Origin: JACCVL01 sp963704295
Lineage (GTDB): Bacteria > Actinomycetota > Actinomycetes > Propionibacteriales > Nocardioidaceae
DNA length: 64,000 nucleotides
Direction: 5' to 3'
NCBI GenBank assembly: GCA_963704295.1
Contig: OY969884.1
Coordinates: forward strand, 1,798,001 to 1,862,000
Part shown: positions 59,085 to 64,000 of the stretch, piece after piece
How the letters are laid out: the number at the start of each line of letters is the position of its first letter
Numbering within the stretch: position 1 is the first letter of the stretch
Program-made: the position numbers and the translations under genes
The notes under the pieces: generated by a model
What the model saw: only the letters and a program-made list of their open reading frames with translations
What the model was told of the DNA's origin: nothing
Databases searched by the model: none

Positions 59085-60626
59085 GTGCCGCTCCGGTTGT
59101 ACGACACCGCCACCCGTGAGGTCCGGGAGCTGGCTCCCGTGCGCCCGGGTCGGGTCGGCATCTATCACTGCGGGCTCACCGTCCAGGGACCGCCGCACGT
59201 CGGTCACATCCGCAAGGAGGTCGTGTTCGACGTCCTCCGCCGGTGGCTCGAGCACTCCGGCCTCGCGGTCACGCTGGTCGCCAACCTGACCGACATCGAC
59301 GACAAGATCCTCGCGAAGTCAGCCGAGCAGGGCCGCGAGTGGTGGGCGCACGCCTACGCCAACGAGCGCGCCCTGCACGACGCGTACGCCGTTCTCGGTT
59401 GCCTTCCTCCGACGTACGAGCCGCGGGCGACCGGGCACATCCCGGAGATGATCGAGCTGGTCGCGACGCTCATCGACAAGGAGCACGCGTACGCGGCGGC
59501 GGACGGCTCCGGCGACGTGTACTTCGACGTGCGCAACTGGCCGGCCTACGGCGAGCTGTCCCGGCAGCGGATCGACGACATGGAGGCCGCCCCGGACGCC
59601 GACCCACGCGGCAAGCGCGACCCGCGTGACTTCGCGCTGTGGAAGGGGACCAAGCCCGGGGAGCCCAGCACCGCCTCGTGGCCGTCGCCCTGGGGCAGGG
59701 GCCGTCCGGGCTGGCACCTGGAGTGCTCGGCGATGGCGGCGAAGTATCTGGGCGAGGAGTTCGACATCCACGGCGGGGGGCTCGATCTGCGCTTCCCGCA
59801 CCACGAGAACGAGCTGGCCCAGTCCAGCGCGGCCGGTCAGCGGTTCGCCCGCTCCTGGATGCACAACGGTCTGGTCACCACGGCTGGCGAGAAGATGAGC
59901 AAGTCACTCGGCAACTCGGCGCTGGTCTCGGAGGTCGTGCAGCGGTTCCGTCCGGTCGAGCTGCGGTACTACCTGGTGGCCCCGCACTACCGCTCCGCGG
60001 TGGAGTTCTCCGACGAGGCGCTGGCCGAGTCGGCGGCGGCGTACCGCCGGCTCGAGGGCTTCGTGACCCGGGCCACCGAGCTGCTGCACGCCGACGACAG
60101 TGGTCCGGAGGAGGTCCTCGGGATGCCGTGCGCTGACTTCGTGACCGCGATGGACGACGACCTCAGCACCCCGGCTGCGCTCGCCGCGGTGCACGAGGTG
60201 ACTCGGGAGGGCAACCGGCTGCTGGCCGACCTGGCCGGGGGGCGGGCCGAGGGTGACACCGAGGGTGACACCGAGGGCGACACCGAGGGCGACACCGAGG
60301 GTGAGACCGCAGGGCAGGCGGCGACGCTGACCGCACTGCGCGGGACGCTGGCGTCGGTCCGCCGGATGCTCGGCCTGCTCGGTCTGGATCCACTCGACCC
60401 GGTATGGAGCGGTGCCGGCTCCGGCGCTGAGGTCGGGGACACCGACACCGGTCGCGCGGCCCTCGAGTCGCTGGTGGGAGCGGTGCTCGCAGAGCGCGCC
60501 GAGGCCCGGGCACGCAAGGACTGGGCGGCTGCCGACGCCGCCCGCGACCGGTTGAAGGCGGCCGGGGTCGAGATCGAGGACACCCCGACCGGACCGCGCT
60601 GGTCGCTCACCACCGGGCACGGCTGA
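59085..60626 (+). CDS. cysS: Cysteinyl-tRNA synthetase
   Basis: 513 residues, GTG start. Zinc ligands in YHCGLTV and HLECSAM, HIGH-type PPHVGHIR, KMSKS motif EKMSKSLGN, and the DALR/anticodon domain. It charges tRNA-Cys; full length (mycothiol ligase MshC is about 100 residues shorter) supports CysS. Residues 389-408 are a run of E-G-D-T units not part of the fold. TAGGCT six bases before GTG suggests leaderless transcription. Confidence 0.95.
   Translation: MPLRLYDTATREVRELAPVRPGRVGIYHCGLTVQGPPHVGHIRKEVVFDVLRRWLEHSGLAVTLVANLTDIDDKILAKSAEQGREWWAHAYANERALHDAYAVLGCLPPTYEPRATGHIPEMIELVATLIDKEHAYAAADGSGDVYFDVRNWPAYGELSRQRIDDMEAAPDADPRGKRDPRDFALWKGTKPGEPSTASWPSPWGRGRPGWHLECSAMAAKYLGEEFDIHGGGLDLRFPHHENELAQSSAAGQRFARSWMHNGLVTTAGEKMSKSLGNSALVSEVVQRFRPVELRYYLVAPHYRSAVEFSDEALAESAAAYRRLEGFVTRATELLHADDSGPEEVLGMPCADFVTAMDDDLSTPAALAAVHEVTREGNRLLADLAGGRAEGDTEGDTEGDTEGDTEGETAGQAATLTALRGTLASVRRMLGLLGLDPLDPVWSGAGSGAEVGDTDTGRAALESLVGAVLAERAEARARKDWAAADAARDRLKAAGVEIEDTPTGPRWSLTTGHG
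60249..60308 (+). repeat. 12-bp in-frame microsatellite in cysS
   Basis: GAGGGTGACACC repeats four times (third-position T/C changes only) and a fifth, altered copy follows, giving E-G-D-T x4 then E-G-E-T. It sits in the linker near residue 390 of the C-terminal domain. A multiple of three keeps the frame, so length changes should be tolerated. Confidence 0.95.
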
Positions 60627-60627
60627 C

Positions 60628-61602
60628 GTGCCGGGCAACAGCAAGCGTCGGGGCGCGATCAAGCGCACCGGCAAGGGCAACCCGCCGGCTGGGTCTGGGG
60701 GCCGGGTCCGACGCGGGCTCGAGGGCAAGGGGCCGACCCCCAAGGCCGCCGAGCGACCGAACCACAAGGCCTACCGGGCCGCGAAGTCGGCCAAGGCGGC
60801 TGAGCGCACCGGAGCCGGTCGCTCGCGTCGCCCGACCGGCGGCAGCCGACCCGGACGCAGCGGCGACAGCGAGTGGGTCGCTGGCAGAAACGCCGTGGTC
60901 GAGGCGCTGCGTGCCGGCGTGCCGGTGCAGACGCTGTACGTCGCCGAGGGGGCCGAGCGCGACGACCGGATCCGCGAGGTGTTCCGGCATGCCGCCGAGC
61001 ACGGCACCGGCATCCTCGAGGTGTCCAAGGGCGAGCTCGACCGGATGACCGGCGGCGCCGTGCACCAGGGCACCGCGGCCCGGGTCCCTGCGTACGCCTA
61101 CGCCCATCCCGACGACCTGGTCGCTGCGGCGCAGGACGCGGGTGAGGAACCGCTCGTGGTCGCCTTGGACGGGGTCACCGACCCGCGCAACCTTGGGGCG
61201 GTCGTCCGTTCGGCGGCCGGATTCGGGGCGCACGGGGTCGTGGTCCCCGAGCGCCGGTCGGCCGGCATGACCGCCGGGGCCTGGAAGACCTCCGCCGGTG
61301 CGGCCGCCCGAGTCCCGGTGGCCCGGGCAACGAACCTGGTCCGCCAGCTTGCGGCGTACCGGCAGGCCGGCCTGATGGTGGTGGGACTGGCTGCCGACGG
61401 TGAGCTCGCGATCGGTGAGCTGGAAGTGGCCGACGGCCCCCTCGTTTTGGTCGTCGGTGGTGAGGGCCACGGCATGCACCGGCTGGTGCGTGAGGCGTGT
61501 GACGTGACGGTGTCCATCCCGATGGCGTCCGCGGTGGAGTCGTTGAACGCCGGCGTCGCCGCCGGTGTCGCGCTCTATGAGATCGCTCGCCGCCGGGGCT
61601 GA
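60628..61602 (+). CDS. rlmB: 23S rRNA (guanosine-2'-O-)-methyltransferase RlmB
   Basis: 324 residues, GTG start one base after cysS. A basic 80-residue N-terminal extension (MPGNSKRRGAIKRTGKGNPP) is followed by the substrate-binding domain (GRNAVVEALRAGVPVQTLYV) and the SPOUT fold with DPRNLGAVVRSAAGFG, VVGGEGHGMHRLV and IPMASAVESLNAGVA, the three knot motifs. It methylates a loop of 23S rRNA using S-adenosylmethionine. Linked to cysS as in mycobacteria. Confidence 0.95.
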   Translation: MPGNSKRRGAIKRTGKGNPPAGSGGRVRRGLEGKGPTPKAAERPNHKAYRAAKSAKAAERTGAGRSRRPTGGSRPGRSGDSEWVAGRNAVVEALRAGVPVQTLYVAEGAERDDRIREVFRHAAEHGTGILEVSKGELDRMTGGAVHQGTAARVPAYAYAHPDDLVAAAQDAGEEPLVVALDGVTDPRNLGAVVRSAAGFGAHGVVVPERRSAGMTAGAWKTSAGAAARVPVARATNLVRQLAAYRQAGLMVVGLAADGELAIGELEVADGPLVLVVGGEGHGMHRLVREACDVTVSIPMASAVESLNAGVAAGVALYEIARRRG

Positions 61603-61606
61603 CCCC

Positions 61607-62581
61607 GTGCTCCGGCTGGACGACGCCTGGGTCTGGGACAGCTGGCCGTTGTACGAGCCGGCCGACGAGCAGCACCCGTGGCACCTGTTCTTCCTGCACG
61701 CCCCCCGTACCCTGGCCGATCCGGAGTTGCGCCATGTGAACGCGCGGATCGGCCACGCGGCAAGCGCTGACCTGGTCGGCTGGACCCGGCTGCCGGACGT
61801 GGTCGGGCCGGGCGGGCCGGGAGCCGCGGACGCGGTGGCCACGTGGACCGGCTGCACGCTGCGCGCCCCGGACGGCCGCTGGCACACCTACTACACCGGG
61901 ATGTCCCGGGACCCGGTCAGCGGCGGGGAGGTGCAACGGGTGCTGCGCGCGGTCAGCGACGACCTGTTGACCTGGCGCAAGGACCCGGCGATGGCTCCGG
62001 TCGACGCCGACCCGCGGTGGTACGCCCGGATCGGCGACAGCCCGGCGTGGCCGGACGAGCACTGGCGCGACCCGTGGGTGTTCGCCGACCCCGGTGGGGA
62101 CGGCTGGCACATGCTGGTCACCGCGCGGGCCCGAACGGACCGGCACCCCGACCTGGAGGCCGCCGACCTGGGGGTGCTCGGCCACGCCTGGTCGGCTGAC
62201 CTCGACTGCTGGGAGGTCGGCCCGCCCCGCACCGAGCCTGGCGCCGGGTTCGGCCAGCTGGAGGTGCCGCAGGTGGTCGCGGTCGCCGAGACATGCTGGC
62301 TGGTGTTCTCCTGCCTGCCGGCGCAGCTGGCCGGGTGGCGCCGGGCGCGGCACCGATCGACCGGCCACTGGGTGGTCCGCGGGGTCGACCCTGCCGGACC
62401 GTACGACGCGGCGGCGGCGGTGCCGCTGACCGACGCCTCGCTGTACGCCGGCCGGGTGCTCGAGACCGGCGACGGACCGCGGTTGCTCGCCTTCGACAAC
62501 GTGTGGGGGCCAGATCGCGGCGGCTCCATCGGTCCGCCCGTACCGGTCCCGGTGCATGCCGCCGCCGACGGGACGGCTTGA
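61607..62581 (+). CDS. Glycoside hydrolase GH32/43/68-type five-bladed propeller protein
   Basis: About 324 residues from GTG 61607; GTG 61565 and ATG 61577 are alternatives overlapping rlmB. Motifs fit the GH32/68/43 clan: WVWDSWPLYEPADEQ (first Asp), HWRDPWVF (R-D-P), and QLEVPQVV (Glu acid/base), with repeated WHLFFLHAP-, GWHMLVTAR- and CWLVFSCLP-type blade strands. No signal peptide, so a cytosolic activity on fructosides, arabinosides or a related sugar is inferred. The substrate is not known. Confidence 0.7.
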   Translation: MLRLDDAWVWDSWPLYEPADEQHPWHLFFLHAPRTLADPELRHVNARIGHAASADLVGWTRLPDVVGPGGPGAADAVATWTGCTLRAPDGRWHTYYTGMSRDPVSGGEVQRVLRAVSDDLLTWRKDPAMAPVDADPRWYARIGDSPAWPDEHWRDPWVFADPGGDGWHMLVTARARTDRHPDLEAADLGVLGHAWSADLDCWEVGPPRTEPGAGFGQLEVPQVVAVAETCWLVFSCLPAQLAGWRRARHRSTGHWVVRGVDPAGPYDAAAAVPLTDASLYAGRVLETGDGPRLLAFDNVWGPDRGGSIGPPVPVPVHAAADGTA

Positions 62582-62613
62582 CCCGACGGGCGGGCGGGGC
62601 GGATCGTCGGCCA

Positions 62614-63450
62614 ATGGCGACCCGTGCGATGTCGGTGTTCCTGTCCCGGACGGGTGAGCTCTGCTACGAGCCGCTCGGCAGACGGCTGCGCGGGCTGCGA
62701 GCCGGCCAACCCATGCTGGACACCGAGGACGCCGTGCTGCTGTGGGAGCCGCGGCGGGTGGTGCCGCAGTACGCGGTGCCGGAGCACGACGTGGCCCCGG
62801 GCCTGTTGGTGCCCGAGACCGAGCCGGAGCAGGGGGATGCCCCGGACATCACCTGGGACCACCCCGACGGCGGGCCGGTGCTGCCGCCCGGCCGGTTCCG
62901 GCTGCACACGACGCCGGGCGAGGAGCTGATGCTGAGCGGGCCGTCGGGCGTCCAGCACGGCGCGGCGTACCGGCTGGACGACCCGGATCTGGACGGCTAC
63001 GTGGTCCTCGACTTCGCGGCGTTGGACCGCTGGCTGGAGGAGGAGGATGAGGTCGTCGCGCACCCGCGGGATCCGTTCAAGCGGATCGACGTGGTGCGGA
63101 GCACCCGGCACGTCCGGGTGGAGGATGCCGGTCGGCTGCTGGCCGAGAGCAGGCGGCCGAGCATGCTGTCCGAGACCGGGCTGCCGATCCGGTGGTACCT
63201 CCCCACCGACGACGTCGACCTGTCCGTCCTGACGCCGAGCGAGTCGGTCACCTGGTGCGCGTACAAGGGGCGGGCCACCTGGTGGTCGGTGCCGCGGGGT
63301 GACCGCTCGCTCGACGTGGCCTGGACCTACCTCGAGCCGCGCACCGACGCGGTGCCGGTCGGCGGCATGATCGCCTTCTACACCGAGAAGCTCGACCTCA
63401 CGGTGGACGGCGTACGGCAGGAACGGCCGCGGACGCCCTGGAGCGACTGA
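62614..63450 (+). CDS. DUF427 protein
   Basis: 278 residues with tandem DUF427-like halves: the second has RRPSMLSETGLPIRWYLPTD, SVTWCAYKGRATWWSV and IAFYTEKLDLTVDGV, the conserved Y-K-G-x-A and F-Y-x-x-x-D core. The first half (VLLWEPRRVVPQYAVP) is a degenerate copy. DUF427 is a common small beta fold of unknown function, often beside oxidoreductases. No export signal. Confidence 0.82.
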   Translation: MATRAMSVFLSRTGELCYEPLGRRLRGLRAGQPMLDTEDAVLLWEPRRVVPQYAVPEHDVAPGLLVPETEPEQGDAPDITWDHPDGGPVLPPGRFRLHTTPGEELMLSGPSGVQHGAAYRLDDPDLDGYVVLDFAALDRWLEEEDEVVAHPRDPFKRIDVVRSTRHVRVEDAGRLLAESRRPSMLSETGLPIRWYLPTDDVDLSVLTPSESVTWCAYKGRATWWSVPRGDRSLDVAWTYLEPRTDAVPVGGMIAFYTEKLDLTVDGVRQERPRTPWSD

Positions 63451-63476
63451 CCCCGCGGCGCCTGCCCCTAACGAGC

Positions 63477-63520
63477 GATGAGGCATTCCCGTCGCCGGGG
63501 CGACCGGAATGCGTCATCGG
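63477..63520. repeat. Palindromic dispersed repeat family A, copy 7
   Basis: GATGAGGCATTCCCGTCG, centre CCGGGG, CGACCGGAATGCGTCATCGG. It lies between DUF427 and the acyl-CoA dehydrogenase gene, both rightward, 27 bases after the first stop. Confidence 0.88.
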
Positions 63521-63544
63521 CCGGAGCGCGCCTACCCTGACGGC

Positions 63545-64000
63545 ATGGCTGTCGACCGTCTGCTACCGACCGAGGAGAGCCGCGACCTGCTCACGCTGGT
63601 GCGGGAGATCGCGCAGGAGCAACTGGCCCCGCGCGCGGCCGAGGACGAGGCGGCGGAGCGGTTCCCCCGGGACGTGTTCACGCTGCTCGGCCGGGCCGGC
63701 CTGCTCTCGTTGCCCTACGCCGAGGAGTACGGCGGCGGCGAGCAGCCGTACGAGGTGTACCTGCAGGCGCTGGAGGAGATCGCGACCGCCTGGATGACGG
63801 TCGGGGTGGGCGTCTCGGTGCACTCGCTGGCCTGCTGGGCGGTCAGCGGCTTCGGCACCGACGAGCAGCGCAAGGCCCTGCTCCCGGACATGCTCGGCGG
63901 CGAGCAGCTCGGGGCGTACTGCCTGAGCGAGCCGCAGGCCGGGTCGGACGTGGCGGCGATGCGGACCAAGGCCGTGCGGGACGGTGACGACTACGTCCTG
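63545..64000 (+). CDS. Acyl-CoA dehydrogenase, N-terminal part (truncated by the window end)
   Basis: 152 residues visible. The N-terminal helical domain (LLPTEESRDLLTLVREIAQE, FPRDVFTLLGRAGLLSLPYA) is followed by the flavin-binding signature AYCLSEPQAGSDVAAMRTKA. It oxidises acyl-CoA thioesters with FAD in fatty-acid or branched-chain breakdown. TACCCT six bases before the ATG suggests a leaderless transcript. Confidence 0.92.
   Translation, partial: MAVDRLLPTEESRDLLTLVREIAQEQLAPRAAEDEAAERFPRDVFTLLGRAGLLSLPYAEEYGGGEQPYEVYLQALEEIATAWMTVGVGVSVHSLACWAVSGFGTDEQRKALLPDMLGGEQLGAYCLSEPQAGSDVAAMRTKAVRDGDDYVL

Noticed and set aside
59085..60626. MshC (mycothiol ligase) instead of CysS
   Set aside because: The protein has the full C-terminal anticodon region and lies next to rlmB as cysS does; MshC is about 410 residues.
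20402..63520. Family A palindromes as plain intrinsic terminators
   Set aside because: Some lie upstream of or between same-strand genes, none has a U tract, and the sequence, not only the stem, is conserved.
1..64000. Prophage, integrative element or insertion sequence
   Set aside because: No integrase, transposase, phage structural gene, direct-repeat-bounded island or attachment-site duplication was seen, and the tRNA-Lys 3' end is not repeated nearby.

Overview
The window is chromosomal DNA from a high-GC, mycothiol-producing actinobacterium. The evidence is very high GC throughout with frequent GTG starts, two mycothiol genes (mshA, mshD), and several gene orders known from Mycobacterium and Streptomyces: glnR next to mshD; moaD-like, thioredoxin, thiosulfate sulfurtransferase and DUF1416 in a row; an XRE regulator, HbhA and DUF2516; mshA, ybjN, gpm, phoU/senX3-regX3; and lpqE, carD, ispD, ispF, cysS, rlmB. 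Family or genus cannot be assigned from the sequence alone. I see no transposase, prophage, rRNA or CRISPR array. One tRNA-Lys is present.

Layout. 1-4060: fragment of a PLP decarboxylase, a MerR-DICT regulator divergent from a small conserved protein, an FHA protein, an SDR-like protein and a CPBP protease, ending at tRNA-Lys(TTT). 4300-10150: sulfide:quinone-reductase-like flavoprotein, MBL-fold hydrolase, lipase, and an ABC exporter operon with a secreted LolA-like protein. 10235-14265: a secreted protein built of REKER repeats, an exported PGBD protein, a 50-residue conserved protein, MutT1 and a membrane-anchored protein. 14277-21457: the pstSCAB operon behind a clear PHO-box array, then ppk and mshD. 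21575-27432: exported 5'-nucleotidase, glnR, then moaD-like, thioredoxin-like, a cysteine-rich leader peptide, thiosulfate sulfurtransferase and sseC. 27487-34695: cupin, LytR-CpsA-Psr, dtd, BKACE, nitrobindin, Fur, YgfZ, acyltransferase and DUF2254. 34740-41768: sulfate activation (cysND, cysC, TauE/SafE permease), an RTX-repeat protein and an asparaginase. 41896-48385: XRE-hbhA-DUF2516, macro domain, BCCT transporter, typA, SDR. 48514-55788: mshA-ybjN-gpm, phoU/senX3-regX3, lpqE-like, carD-ispD. 55789-64000: ispF, a C39-like peptidase, a DUF559-type gene, cysS, rlmB, a glycosidase-fold protein, DUF427 and a truncated acyl-CoA dehydrogenase.

Two themes link the genes. Phosphate: PstSCAB import, Ppk storage, PhoU and SenX3-RegX3 sensing, and an exported nucleotidase, with 11-bp PHO-type repeats upstream of pstS and in the phoU-senX3 gap. 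Sulfur: sulfate activation (CysD, CysN, CysC), a sulfite-exporter-type permease, a sulfide-oxidase-like flavoprotein, sulfurtransferase and SseC behind a polycysteine leader peptide, and mycothiol synthesis.

The least explained features are non-coding. A roughly 45-bp palindrome occurs at least seven times and is densest in the ispF-cysS interval. A second palindromic element occurs once at a gene end and twice as a 63-bp tandem repeat. A third long palindrome closes glnR. Many genes have a TANNNT hexamer 5-8 bases before the start codon, which suggests widespread leaderless transcription.
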